Assembly (NCBI GenBank): GCA_003116995.1
Contig: BDSL01000050.1
Location: 248,001 to 312,000, forward strand
Direction of reading: 5' to 3'
DNA: 64,000 nt
Origin: Yamagishiella unicocca
Lineage: Eukaryota; Chlorophyta; Chlorophyceae; Chlamydomonadales; Volvocaceae
A program made the translations under genes and the position numbers. Within the stretch, counting starts at the first letter, position 1. Each line of letters begins with the position of its first letter. Below, in pieces: positions 34,320-46,497 of this stretch. The notes below the pieces were generated by a model. It made no database searches. It was not told the DNA's origin and saw nothing but the letters and a program-made list of their open reading frames with translations.

Positions 34320-37300
34320 ATGGGAGGCTTTGCTAGCACACACAGAGGACATGCGAATAAGTCAGGTGCAAGTGCCTCAGCAGCGAGCGGAGGCCAGTTG
34401 GGGCAGTCTGCCGCGAGCACGCAAGCAGGTGAGCACTTACTTTTCATTGGCCACTGTCCTACATGCATGCCTGTAAGGTTAGGCTCTCCTAGTTTCTGAG
34501 CTTACAACTACCGCCGTGGGACAAAGAGTGTCCGGGCAGCCTCTTCACTGTACCTTACATCGTGGCTTACTATATTCACAGTCGAGGATGTAAAGATGGA
34601 TGAGATGGCGGAGGTTTCTGAAAGTCAGGACTCGGTCGCGGAGGCCCAACTGGGAAGCCTACGTGTCAAAGACCCCGAAGTGAGTCGCAAAGTCCTCGGC
34701 TCGGACCCCCTTTATTACATTTGAACACTTGAATACGCCAAAGGCGCGTCGGTATGGCGCAAGCAGTCATTTCGTGTTTATACTTGGGTACTATAGGAAG
34801 CCGGCTGCCGCAGCTCCAGCGCAGTATCCGCTCGCAAGCCCGTAGCTACGCGGGTAGTTGGGCGTGAGCGCGCACGCGGTGCGCCGGTTTCAAACACACT
34901 GCGCGCCGTCGACCCATCCCTGCGCATCCTTCCCACTCCTGTGCCCCCCCGCCGGCCATGCCCCGCGCTCTATATGATGCCTCTAGCATTACGTCAAATC
35001 CCACCCAGCGCGTGCCCCGCCGGCAAAGTAGTTGTTGCAAACGTGTGACTGGACGCGACTTGCATCAGGTCTAGGTCTCCAGCACCGCGGCCGCCCGGGT
35101 CCTGCGTAAGTATTTTCCAACCCGTCTCTGGAACCTCCCACCAACACCAACACCACCAGGCTCTGCTCCTTTCCCGGTCCTATACACTCTCAATCCAACC
35201 CACCAGGCTCTGCTCCTTTCCCAATCCTAACCACTCTCAATCCAATCCATATTCGCGTATGGTAACTGCACGCTCACTCGCCTCCCAGCCGCTTTGACTC
35301 TCGTGGCTGGTGGGGCGGTCCTCCACGCCGTATCACTCCACGCCGTATCACTCCACGCCGTATCACTCCACGCCGTATCACTCCACGCCGTATCACTCCA
35401 CGCCCTCCTCGACATGCCCTACCCAACCCATCCCCACTCCCACTCCCGCCGCTACAGCCCTTGATTGACCGCCCATCACACGACGGATGGCGGGTGCGTG
35501 TGTTGCATTACCTTGTGCGTGTGTGTGTGCGTGTGTGCGCTCTCGCCCTCTCACAGGCCTGGAAGGGCAACCATTCACCGCGGCCGCGCTCGGCGCTTAA
35601 GCACGGCAGCAGCGTGGCCTCGTACGCGGACAGCGAGGGCTCGGGCAGTGTGGTGGAGCGCACGCCGTCGGGCCGCCGCATGCCGCGCAAGGTGTCGTTC
35701 CAGGTGGGGGAAGGGTGGTGGTGCAAGGGGGGGGGAGGGGCGATGCTGGGCGGGGTCGGGCCCCTCCTGAGCGGTGTGCTGGTGTTGCAGGGTGCGGGTG
35801 CTGGTGGTGCAGGGTGCTGGTGGTGCAGGGTGCTGGTGGTGCAGGGCAGGGCAGAGGAAAGGTGTGGTGCAGGACGAGGGGAAGGGGTGCTGGTGGCGGT
35901 GCAGGGCGACGAGAGGTAGTGCGGAGCTGGAACGGTGGCGGTACGGAGCGAAGGGGGATGGTGCTCGTAAGTCGATGCTGGTGCTGTGGTGGTGCAGGGC
36001 GAGGCTGATGCTGGTGCAGGGCGAGGCTGGTGATGGTGCTGCTGTGGTGCCCGGCGAGGCTGACCTCTTTCTTCCCCGGTCGCCCCCCTCTCCCCTCAGG
36101 TACATGGCCTGGCAGCCCCCCAGTTGGTCCAGGCCCTGGAGGCGGCAGGTGGCGACGGCGACGACCCCCACCAGGCACACAAGCGAGTCCGCGGCAGCGA
36201 GGAGTTCTCCATGAAGTTCCTGGTCGACAAGTTTTACAGCAAGGTGGGGGGAGGGGAGGGGGGAGGGGGGTTTATATGAGAACCCGCGAATCCACGGCGG
36301 ACAGACCGCGGGGGAGGGGGGGAGGGGTTTTGGAAAAAAGGTGGGGGAAGGAGGGGGGCCTGGAAGGAGGGGGGCCTGGAAGGAGGGGGCCCTGGAAAGG
36401 GTGAGGAGGGGCTGCGAGGTCCTGTAACAAAGGTGGGGAGGGGGCTCGCTGCTGGGCACGTGGGCGCCTGGACGGGAGATGGAGGGGGAGCTCCTGGTCC
36501 GCCACATGAGGGGGGAAGGAAGCGCAGAAGGGGCATGGAGGGGGGGGGGTCTCGAGGGAGACCCGTGGATGCCCGAAAAAACCGTTTAGGACAGGCGTTC
36601 TGGGGGGGGAGGGCTTGGGGGCTTGGGAGGGCGGCCAAGGGGGGCTGAGCAGCGGGGAAGGGGCTGGAGAGGCTGGTCAGTAGCTGCTGTGGGGGAGCAG
36701 TGTGGGTGGGTGGGTGGGGAGGTTCTGATGTGGGCCTTGGGATAGATGGGGCGGGGGAAGCAAGCTGATGAGAAAAGCGGGAAGAAGTCTCATTGGTGTT
36801 GGGTCAGCTGGAGCGGACCAGCGAACGAATGGAAAGGCGGTGGGTGGGCTGGGGGGAACAATCCAAGGAAGAAGGGGCGGAGGGGATCACTTGAGGGACG
36901 GCACAGCAAGCCCCTCGCCAGGGGTACCCTGCAGTGGCGAGGCCCCCGCTCCTTTATGCACCAGCTATACTTCCCATGTCGAGTAACCGGTTCTGTTCCG
37001 GAAGTCTCCGCTGCTGAACGGGTTATTTCCCATGTCGCGTAACCGGCTCTATTCCGGAAATCTCCGCTGCTGAACGGGTTATTTCCCATGTCGCGTAACC
37101 GGCTCTATTCAGTGGCCCCCCACGCTGCACGACCCACGTTCGGCCCGCCCCCCGCCTCCTTCGGACACCTCAACCAAGCCCTCCAGCATGCCAGGTTCCA
37201 AACGGTTGCCCCAGACGTTCCCTAGCGTTCCTGGGTCCTGCTTTCAAAGCGTGCTCCTCAGTCCTGCTTTCGAAGTGTGCTCCTCGGTCCTGCTTTCGAA

Positions 37301-39881
37301 GTGTGCTCCTCGGTCCTGCTTTCGAAGTGTGCTCCTCGGTCCTGCTTTCGAAGTGTGCTCCTGGGTCCTGCTTTCGAAGCGTGCTCCTGGGTTCTGCTTT
37401 CGAAGCGCCGGCCGACGGGTTTGCTCGTCACCCCTCCGCAGGTGCTCATGCTGAAGGAGCTGCAGCCCTTCTTCGACGGCGTCGATATGCTCAAGGTGCG
37501 GTTGTAATTGCGATTGCGACGCGGGCGGCAGGCAGGCACGGGCGCGGCGAGGGGGCTCGCGGCCCCGGGGGTACGACGAAGGGGTACGACTAGGGGGTAC
37601 GACCAGGAGTGGGGCGGAGGAGGAGCGCTGGTGGTGCGGCTGTGCCGGGTCCTCGTCTCAATGGCGCCCCCCCCCCCCGACCGCGGACCTTCTCTGGTAA
37701 TGACCGGCTTCCTCACGCATCTGGTCGGTATTCGGGCGGGTCGGGACTGGGACTCCGACTAGGACTGGGACCGGACCGCGATGTCCGCTCTCCCATAGCG
37801 CACCAACTCCCACAGTTCTCCTGCTAGCGCCCAAAACCGGTTCTGCGAAAAGTTTACGTGCGTCGCGCGGGGTCCTCGCTTCCTTTCGTCTCGCCGTAGC
37901 CGATATAGCTTAGCCGCCAAAGGTCATATTACGACCTTCGGCTTTCGTATCCCCAACCCAGTTCTCCCGCATGCATCTCAAAACTTCTGTTTGAAACGAT
38001 TTTTTTCGGACATCCACGGGTTTCCCTCGAACCCCCACCACCCTTACCCCCCCCCCTCTCCTGCATCCCCTCCCTCACCACAGCTCAAGAACCAGCAGGA
38101 GGCGCTCATGCTGCTGGTGTTTGGAGGACAAGACCTGCTCGATGTGAGTAGCTGCTGGAGGGCGTAATTGGTGCTGCCGGGGGTTGTAGAGGAGGCCTGT
38201 GTTGGTGTTCTGACACGTACACAACACATACACACACACACACACGCACACAGTGTGCGCACTTGAAATCACCACATTGTTGCCGTGGGGCCGGGAAAGC
38301 AGAAGGGGAGCCGGCGAATTGACATGGGGTGCCTGTGGGAGGAGAGGCACTGGAAGGGTGGGGAGTGGCGTCGCCTCATTGCGGGAGGGAGGGGCACCAC
38401 CACCACCTGAGGCCGACACCACCACACCCACCACACCCACCACACCCAAGCCGATGCCTTGGGCCTGTCCCCATGCACCTCGCGCGCCCGCACACGACTT
38501 CCCTCGCTGCCCCACTGGCACCGTATCCCATCGGCTTCCCCCCGCCCCCTCGCTGCTCCTAAACCTGCCTGCCCCCAGGACGAGCTGCCGGGCCTGTCGG
38601 CCGACCTCCGGCTCATCCACCTGCACCTGCTGTTCGAGGGCCTCAACCTGACGCACTGGAAGCTATTCGCGGACACCTTCAACGAGGTGGGGGGGAGGAC
38701 TGGGTAGAGAAACTGTTAGATTGACGGGGGCTGGGTGAGTGGGGGGAGGACTGGGTAGGGGAAACTGTTGGATTGACGGGGGCTGGGTGAGTGGGGGGAG
38801 GACTGGGTAGGGGAAACTGTTGGATTGACGGGGGCTGGGTGAGTGGGGGGCGTGCGTAGCAGGAACCCCGTAGTGGTTGGGTGGGACTGCCGGGGGGGGG
38901 GCTGGTACGTGTGGGTGAGACACACACGCACACACACGCACACCTCGCACTCCCTTTCTGGTAGCGGGGGCTCGCGCGTGTGTGTATGTTTGCCGTGCGA
39001 GGTCCTCCTCCCCCCTGCAACCCCTACGCCTCCCGGTTGCCGTACTGTCGTACCGCTCCTCGCAGACGCTTGACGACCTGCACCAGATCCCGGATGACGT
39101 ACGACAGCGAGCCAAGGCGTACATGGACACCACCAAGCAGCACTTCCGACCCATTGAGCCGCAAGAGTGGCCGCCCAAGGTGCGGCCGCGCCCAGGGGGG
39201 CTGGCGAGGAAACCCGTGTGGGGGGGCTGGCGAGGAAACCCGTGTGGGGGGGACTGGCGAGGAAAGCTGTAATCGGGACATAGGAGGACGAGGTTTCAAA
39301 GCCAGAGAAAGAGGTTTTTGGCATGATGCCTTCCCTCCAGAGCATTGCGAACGTGTGTGTGTGTGGAGGGGGGTGGTTGCGGCCTCCGGTAGCGCGCCAT
39401 ACACATCGTGCCATACACATCGTGCCACCCCGCATCCACCCCCCGACAGCGACCTTACACGGCTCCGTATGAGGTGTGGCGGTACCATCTCCTCGACTTC
39501 ATAAGGAAGTTGGATCATGCACAATACGCCGAGGATGTGTACCGTATCATATCCGCGCACGTCCTCCCTGGATTGTGCCATGTGCCTTGCTCAGCGCGCC
39601 GCCTCCCAACTCCTCCGCCACTCCCTCCCCGCACCTCCCCTCGGGCGCAGGTCGTCTACAAGGGCTGGACCAAGCGCAGCTGCCCCTTCCACACCTCCCT
39701 CAAGCGCCCAGCCGACCCGGCAGCCCCGGAGGCAGGAGGCAGCGCGGCGCCCGCCAACGACGACGACGGCGACTTTGTCCTCCCAGGGATTAACAGCCCG
39801 CCGCTCTCGACAGCTCCTTCCGCAACCGGCTCAGAGCCGACAGCGGCGTCTTCTGCTGCCGCCGCATCCCAGCAGTTGTAG
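34320..39881 (+). CDS. THB: 2-on-2 (truncated) haemoglobin with N- and C-terminal extensions
   Basis: Binds haem and O2/NO; algal members are NO dioxygenases or redox sensors. Exons in phase: 34320-34428, 34582-34679, 34797-about 34841 (end uncertain), 35557-35703, 36100-36243, 37442-37495, 38084-38143, 38579-38686, 39066-39179, 39450-39536 (probable) and 39651-39881; about 400 aa. The globin fold starts FLVDKFYSKVLMLKELQPFF (Tyr at B10), continues KNQQEALMLLVFGG (Gln at distal E positions), and reaches DLRLIHLHLLFEGLNLTHW, where the His of RLIH is the proximal F8 ligand. About 150 residues of charged, Ser-rich sequence precede the fold. More than 100 follow, including YEVWRYHLLDFIRKLDHA and an acidic Pro/Ala tail. 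A TGTAA lies at 40609-40613. Confidence 0.85.
35325..35405. repeat. 15-bp minisatellite in haemoglobin intron
   Basis: Five perfect copies of cgccgtatcactcca. Confidence 0.92.
36550..36605 (+). repeat. Dispersed repeat family A, partial copy in haemoglobin intron
   Basis: Reads tcgagggagacccgtggatg, then cccgaaaaaaccgtttagga and caggcgttctg. It matches the start of the copy at 49685 in KIN17. Truncated after the gcgttctg landmark. Confidence 0.75.
36945..37110. repeat. Dispersed repeat family B copy with short local tandem
   Basis: tatgcaccagctatacttcc followed by catgtcgagtaaccggttct is a family B copy. Its 3' part (ggttatttcccatgtcgcgt then aaccggctctattccggaa) is then tandemly repeated about twice with a roughly 58-bp period. 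Lies in the haemoglobin intron before exon 37442-37495. Confidence 0.75.
37235..37405. repeat. 26-bp minisatellite in haemoglobin intron
   Basis: Six to seven copies of tcctgctttcgaagtgtgct + cctcgg, ending about 40 bp before the exon acceptor at 37441. Confidence 0.92.
37860..38035 (-). repeat. Dispersed repeat family A, near-complete copy in haemoglobin intron
   Basis: Read on the minus strand it has gagggaaacccgtggatg, a degenerate aaatcgttt, gttttgagatgcatgc, gggagaactgggttggggat, gaaggtcgtaatatgacctt, tggcggctaagctatatcgg and gaagcgaggaccccgcgcg, in that order. Opposite in orientation to its host gene. Confidence 0.85.
38690..38850. repeat. 51/52-bp minisatellite in haemoglobin intron
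   Basis: Three copies of a unit containing gactgggtag, aaactgttggattgacgggg and gctgggtgagtgggg. The first copy starts at the donor of exon 38579-38686, so the unit seems to have arisen from that donor region. Confidence 0.9.
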
Positions 39882-42723
39882 CGGCGACGCGAGGCACGCC
39901 GTCAGGACCGTCGTGTGGTCGCCCGCGGCGGGGGGCCGGGTCGCGTGGTTCGCCCCAGGGGCGGGGGTCGCGTGGTCACACGCCTGGGGGGTCGTGTGGT
40001 CGCCCGCGGCGGGGGGGCCGGTCGCGTGGTCGCCCGCTTGGGGGGTCGCGTGGTGGCCTGGGGGCCGCAGTCTGGGGGCGCTCGCTCACCTACGTGCGCG
40101 CTGTCCCTTGGCGCCCGGTGCAAATCGGCCTTACTTGCTGGTGAGGGGAGAGGCAGGGTGGTGGCCCTCTCGGCGCTCTCGGCAACCAGGAGGGGCGCTG
40201 TTGCGGCGGCAGGCGTCCATGGTTTGAGCAGCCGCGAGAGGCTCCTGGAAAACACGTCGGGCGGAGCGCGCAGCAAGCACCAACCCGACATGCAATGGCC
40301 GTTGACCGGCCATCGGGGGCGCTGGCACTGTTGCTTGGGGCGGGAGGAACTGCCTGTTGCTGGGGGGTTGTCGGGCGGCGGCCCCTGGGGACCGGGGGGC
40401 GTCCGGCCGACCGACCCCCGTAGCAATGCAGGGTGTGGTGCGGCCACTGGAGACCAGGGGCCACCCATGGTCTTTCCAGTAGGAATGGCGGGCGAAGTAC
40501 TCGCCGGAAGAAGCCGGCAGCGTTTCGGCCGCAGCTGCTTCCATTCCCACTCCAAACGCTAGTTGATCGCACCAGTCGGCCTTTGCACGGGGTTCCGTTT
40601 GACCGCCATGTAAGCTTCAGAAGCTTCTAGAGCTTCCGGGGATAGGGTGTGGACGTGCTCTGTTGGCGCCACCCGGGGATGCGTTGCCGGCGGGCGGGCG
40701 GAGGGCCGTCGAATAAAGTTGTGGGCCGGCAACCCCAGTTCGAGCCCTGATTCAGTCAACAGAACGCAGGTAGCGCATACAGACCGAGACCGCCGCGGGT
40801 GTGTGTGTGTGGTTGCGGTGCAAGGTAACTCGTGGCGAAGGCGTGTTGAGGAGTGAATTAGGAGGGCGAGGAGGGGTGGGGGGTGATAGCACGGTTAGCG
40901 CCAAACGGTTTCCAAACGGTTGACACGGTGCGTTTGAGCCCCAGGTCGCTTGGGGGACAGTATGGTCTTTTTTTTGCAAATGCATTAACATGATTTTAAT
41001 GCCGCTCAAGTGCCCCGCTTATATTCGAGCTCCAGCTGATTCTGGTGCTCTGAAGAAGAGTGGGGGGTCGTGCTGTGCTGTGTGCGTGTGTGTGTGCGCG
41101 TATGTGCGTGTGTGATATAGTGGGGACGCACGGGGAGCAGGGGTGCATTCGCGTGTGTCTAGTTAGGGTTTTGGGTTTGCAGGCCCCGCGGATCTCCGTT
41201 CGTGTGTTGCTTCGTTCGCGAATTGCTTCTGGTACGCGGCTGTGCCTGCGGTGCGGAGCGCCCGTAACACAGCTATGGGACTCGCGGTCACTGCTGTTGT
41301 GGTGCTCGGGGGGGGGAGAGGCCGAAACACGGAGATGAGGAGGGGCGCACAAAGACGCGGCGGCAGCTGGGGCTGTGTTGGGGGCTGCGGTCGAGTGCTG
41401 TGGTGATAGGGACCTGGGAAGGGAGGGCGGAGGTGGTGAACCCAACACAGCAGCCCCCTGCTGCGTCAGCTCCGGGCTGGGAGCCCCCTGGCTGGCACAG
41501 CCGCAGCCGAGCTGGTTTACGTGTGCGGGCATACCGGTAGGGTTTCCAACCTAGTGTGGAGAGGGGTGGCCTTTGCACCCATCCTTTGCTCGTCCTGCCT
41601 CGTCGCCCATCCTGAATCTTTGCTACCGTATGGACTCTGCCTGGTTCCGGAGCGCCTGATGCATCTCTCGCTGGCGTCGCCTAATGGCCTGGCGGCCGTG
41701 TCGTACGGTGCTTGCATGACGTGCGCTGTGGGCCGTTGCCGTTGCTTGGACTTTTGCCGACATGGCATGCCGGGGGGAAGGGCTGACCAAAGAGGGGTGG
41801 AAATGGAGCTGGAGCATCTGCGCTAGGGAATCCAGATAAGAGGTGAATACAGATACGGTGGTGGTGCTACGTGTATGGGTGTGCGATGTGCTCGGCTACT
41901 TACGCGCCTGTGGCTTGCCACATTCCCTGCCCTAGCGGGGGTCGGTCCTGGGCCTGAATCAACGTTTGGGTTACATATCCGCGGTTATATTCTGTGGTGA
42001 CGTTCTGCTGTTCTCCAACCCTCTCCCTGCCAGATTGGCTAGTGTGAGGGCGGCGAGGAGAAATGATTCCCCCGAGTTGCTTTCGTCGCAGCCTGCGCAT
42101 GTCGTGGGGCATTTCGTACTACAAATCGAATGCTGCGGTGTGCGTTTGTAAGCGAGTTTGCGGTGCTGGATGGTTGGAATGTAAGCGCACATCTGCTGCA
42201 GAGCCATATGGCTCCCGTCGGCCGCTGAAAAGGCGTCGGCCGTGCACACAGCATGGAAAGGCAGCGGAGGCAGCATGGTGCGCAGCACCGCTGCATCGAG
42301 CAGGCCGGTGTATGGGCGTTACGCGCTGCGTCATGTCATCTGCTGCTCACCACTTACAACGTATTTAGAACACACGGCACGCGAGGGTGCACAATGGTCT
42401 GCAGTTGATGGAAGGCTCTGGCTGTCTGCCGTCCCTCATCGGCGGTCAGCAAGCGTTTCAGACTGCACCCCAAGCAAGATGATCACTGCTACCGTGCACC
42501 ACTTGCACGTGCACCGCCTCCTCCCGCCGTCCTCCTCCACCGGCAGCAACTGCCTAGTGCCAATCGAACTCGTCACCCACCATTTAGTCCAGTCCTATGT
42601 GTACAGCATCAAACAACGAGGAACCCAGTCAAGTCCCCATCAAGTCCCTTCCGCATCCCGTCTGGAAGAAATCATGCACATATAGTGCTTCCTTCTTTCG
42701 TGCCCCGGCCCCCATTCCCGCTA
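39882..42723. other. Convergent intergenic stretch between haemoglobin and RSP23
   Basis: Both genes end toward this region. TGTAA signals are seen at 40609-40613 (plus, haemoglobin) and 42354-42358 (minus, RSP23). At 39905-40060 a GC-rich ggggtcgcgtggtc phrase repeats irregularly and creates overlapping open frames on both strands. A GT/TG-rich run lies at 41080-41115. No protein domain seen. Confidence 0.5.
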
Positions 42724-45700
42724 TTACGCGGCCTCCTCCTCACCCTCGCCCTCAGCATATCCCTCACCCTGACCATATCCGTCACCCTCACCCTCCCCAA
42801 ACTGCTCGCCCTCTCCCTCGCCTCCCGCGAATGCCGGCTCCCCCTCGCCCTCCGCATACTGCTCCCCCTGCGGCGACGGCTCGCCCTGCGGCGACGGTTC
42901 GCCTTCGCCGTACGCATCCCTCGACGCCTCGGCTTCGGCGTACTGCTCGCCCTGCGGCGACGGCTCGCCTTCGCCGTACGCATCCCTCGACGCTTCGGCT
43001 TCGGCGTATTGCTCGCCCTGCGGCGACGGCTCGCCTTCGCCGTACGCATCCCTCGACGCCTCGGCTTCGGCGTACTGCTCGCCCTGCGGCGACGGCTCGC
43101 CTTCGCCGTACGCGTCGCCTTGTGGCTCTGCCTCACCCTCCTGCAGCTCTGCCTCACCCTCCTGTGGCTCTGCCTCACCCTCCTGCAGCTCTGCCTCGCC
43201 TTCCTGCAGCTCCGCCTCGCCGTACGGATCAGGCTTCGGCTCGCTCTCGCCCTCCTCCGGCTCGGCCGGTGGCTCGCCGTCGCCGTACGGGTCAGCCTGC
43301 GGCTCGCCGTCGCCGTACGGGTCAGCCTGCGGCTCCGCCTCACCCTCCTGCGGCTCTGCCTCACCCTCCTGCGGCTCTGCCTCGCCGTACGGATCCCTCG
43401 ACGCCTCGGCCTCAGCGTACGGCTCCTCCGCCTGCGCCTCGCCCTCGCCGTACTGCTCGCCCTGTCCCTCGGCCGCCGCTGACGACTCCGCATACATGCC
43501 CGCCTGCTCCGCCCTCTGCGCCTTGATGACCGCCACTTGCTTCCGCGCAAGGTAGCCGCGCATGTGCGCCTGCACCAGCACCGCCGCCTCATTGGCCATC
43601 TCGTCCGTCACACCCGGCGGCAAGTCCAACCCTAGAGCACCGGCGCTGCCGCTGGGCTCCGGCTCGGGCTCAGCCTCCGGCTCAGCCTCAGCCTCCGGCT
43701 CAGCCTCAGCCTCCGGCTCAGCCTCAGCCTCCGGCTCAGCCTCAGCTTCCGCCTCCGGCTCAGCTTCCGGCTCAGCTTCCGCCTCCGGCTCAGCCTCCTG
43801 TTCCTGCTGCTGCTCCTCCTCCTGTTCTTGCTGCTCCGGCTCCTCCTCCTCATGTGGCGCCTCGGAGCGCATGACCGCCACCTCCTTGCGAGCCTGGTAG
43901 CCGCGGAAGGCGGCCTGGACCAGCGTCGCAGCGTCCTCCAGAGACTGCCTCTCCTCTGCACCCATGCCGTCGATGTCCGGCACGGACTCGTCGGCCGCCT
44001 GGCCGCCCGCGGACTCCTCGATGACGAGCGACTGGGACGCCTGCGCCGAGGGTGGCCGCCCAGCGGCCGACGACGGCCTCCCGGAGGCCGACGTGGGTCG
44101 GCCCCCAGTGGACGACGGCCGACCTGATGTCGGCCGCGCGGACGACGGCCGGGAGCCAGGGCCTGGTGGTGGTGTAGGCATCCGCGCAGCTGCCGGCGCC
44201 TCCGGCTGCACAGGGGGTGGGGTGTACTCAGGCTGCGGCGGCGGCGGCGCGGCGGCGGCCGGCGGCGGCGGAGCCACGTAGGCGAGGGGCTGAGGCGCGT
44301 CTGGTCCCGCAACTGGCCGCGCGTTTGCGAATTCGGCTTCGTCGTCCTCGTCGTCGCCCATGAGCGCGGGGTCCCACTCGTCGGGCAGGAGCACCTTTGG
44401 CTTGTTGGGGTTGTTCTGCAGCAGGTAGCCGGCCACGAAGGTGATGGCCTCGAACTTGTCCGCCGAGGGCTTCTCGCGAGCCAGGGCCGCCAGGGCCTTG
44501 GTAAGCGCGGGCTGCATGTGGAGGGTGATGTACTCGGCGGCCGCGGCGGGCTCGGTGACGGGGTCCGGGGACAGGGCCGGGAAGTAGAACTTGATCTCGC
44601 GGGCCGCGGCGGCGGGTGAGTCGCTGCCATGGCTGGCGTTTTGGGTTCCATCGGTCCCGTACAGGGCTCGGAGGCTGTGGGCGGGGAGGAGGAGAGGGGT
44701 TGGCAAGAGGGGTGGGAGGGCAGGGGGAGAGGGACGGAGGGCGGGTAAGCGGGGTGGGAGGGGTGGGAGGGGAGGAGCGGAAGAAGCGAGCGGGAGGCGT
44801 GGTGGAGGCGGGCGGGGGTGGTAGCGGAAGGATTAAGGAGGACAGTGGTGCGTTGTGGTGGGGCGACGGTGCTGGAGGTGGTGGTTGTGTTTGTGATAGG
44901 GTTGGCGGTGGTCGGCGGTGTGATCGGCAGCGAGCAAGCGGGGCCCCATTGTGCGGTGTGGGTCTTCGCGCCTCTCCCTCCAACTAGTGCGACTAGCTGG
45001 TCGTGACACCGAGCTGAGGAAGTGGTGGCTGCCGGGTGGCGCACCGTTGTGTACGACCCGGAGGGTGCGTACTAAGGCCGGATGGTGGGGAGTTGCGGTC
45101 CCCGCACATGCGCCGGGCCCTTATGTTGGTCCTGTTTACGGATGTACATCGGCACTTCATACCGTATCCGCTGGGTGGACTGAGCCACTAACGCGTGCAG
45201 GCCAGCGTGAACTCCAGCCGCGGCCCTTTTATGTATTTCGATGCGTCGCAGACCACTCTGCTTGCGCAATGCGCTTAGACTGGTGCTAGCACTGGTGCGC
45301 TCAGAACGCGAGCGGCGATGTGTGCAATCGTGGCAGCCGACTCCCAACACACAGTGCCGACTGGGTGCGTGCCTATGGCGTAAGTGTTTGGGTCGAGACT
45401 AAAAGCCGCCAGCCACTGACAAAAAAAGCTGGCCTGTGCCTCCGTTGACGGAAAACACACGTTGCTGTTTAGGTTCTTTGTCCGCCAGCTCTAACCCCCC
45501 ATACCCAACACGCGGTGCAAATCCGTCATTGATGGACGTGGCTGCCACAGATGACCAGAAGCAGGTCCTTCTCACCATTTGGGCTGCTCAGCACGCGCTT
45601 TGAAGACGTTGGTTGGGCCCATGAGGGCGCGCCAAGCAAGAATGGCACCAGGCTTGGCCAGCACCAGCGCCCAGATTGGCCCGCTCGTCATGAAGCTGAC

Positions 45701-46096
45701 GAGCTTAGGAAAGAATTCTTTACCGTAATGCTCGCCATAGAACTCCTCGGCGCGGACACGCGTGAGCTGCAAAGACGCGCAAGCCGCGGGGCGTCAGACA
45801 CAGCACTATCCATAATTGACAACAACTACTACCTATTCCGCAAGCGTTAGAAGGAAAGGCTACTTTGAGGCCTGTTGCCTAACTACCTAATGTGCATGTT
45901 TTACTGCACATTAGCGCGTCCCTGCATGTCTCCCCGTCGACAAGGTAATCTTAGAAGCTATGATGTTTACCTGCATCTTCTGCTTCGCGATAATCGTGAA
46001 GCCATTCAGCTCTATGAGCTGCATAATCTCCTGCGCCTTGCCCGCCCGAACGGCATCGGGCTTGATAAGAGCGAGTGTTTTTTCTACTTCTGACAT
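42724..46096 (-). CDS. RSP23: Radial spoke protein 23 (NDK, DPY-30 and IQ motifs)
   Basis: Flagellar radial-spoke subunit, the algal relative of NME5. Exons 45971-46096, 45576-45766 and 42724-44674 join in phase to 755 aa. NDK domain (about 1-137): the nucleotide-binding LIKPDAV, EFYGEHYGKEFF and the catalytic His at about 121 in NASHGSDS are all present, so phosphotransfer looks possible. A DPY-30 dimerisation motif follows (about 153-197, EYITLHMQPAL...VAGYLLQNN), the docking type used in spokes. Two IQ calmodulin-binding motifs lie at about 354-372 (TLVQAAFRGYQARK) and 468-486 (VLVQAHMRGYLARK), split by an acidic Glu/Ala/Pro tract. The last 260 residues are Glu/Gly/Pro-rich with 22-residue repeats. 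That makes it longer than the 586-aa Chlamydomonas protein as I recall it. Divergent from KIN17 by 401 bp. Confidence 0.95.
42870..43130 (-). repeat. 66-bp in-frame coding repeat in RSP23 tail
   Basis: About three and a half copies of a 66-bp unit coding 22 residues (around GEGEPSPQGEQYAEAEASRD + AY). 66 is a multiple of three, so copy-number change keeps the frame. Units are nearly identical at DNA level, showing recent homogenisation. Confidence 0.92.
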
Positions 46097-46497
46097 GGTG
46101 GAAGTTTGTTATAAAGGAAAGTCGAAAAGTCTCGCGAGGTGCGCCTAGCGCCCAATATCCCGTAATGAATAGTCGTGGCACAACGTACAGGTGATAGTAC
46201 AGATAATTTGGACGCTGTAAGGGAAAGCTGGTAACAGGTTGGCAGCCCGCGGAGTGATCGAAGTCCTTGCGAACATGCCGTGCAATTTGAACCCCTTCCT
46301 GGACCTAAATAGAATCTGAAGCGTCGAAACCGGTCAGACCGTAGAAGGACCGTCTAGTAATCTGAATGTGTCTGTGAAAGGGGTTATACACGAGACATAA
46401 CTTCTACTTCCGACGTTTTCCAACTTAGCATTGTCATTGAAATCCCTATGCCAATTAGCTGCCCCAATTATTGCCGTAGGTAGCTGGTAGCTGAAGA
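46097..46497. promoter_or_regulatory. Shared divergent promoter region, RSP23 / KIN17
   Basis: 401 bp between the two start codons, with the genes transcribed away from each other. It is AT-richer than the flanking coding sequence. Both 5' UTRs and both promoters must fit here, so the elements probably overlap. I did not find an unambiguous TATA box. Confidence 0.6.

Noticed and set aside
39902..40562. Overlapping 215- to 217-codon frames on both strands downstream of the haemoglobin gene
   Set aside because: Products of a GC-rich, repeat-like stretch open on both strands; no domain, and located in the 3' flank.
42597..43592. Arg/Pro-rich plus-strand and Arg-rich minus-strand frames
   Set aside because: Alternative readings of the repetitive RSP23 tail, which itself is in phase with the NDK exons.
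45576..46096. Housekeeping nucleoside diphosphate kinase
   Set aside because: The NDK domain continues in phase into a DPY-30 motif and IQ motifs, the RSP23 architecture.
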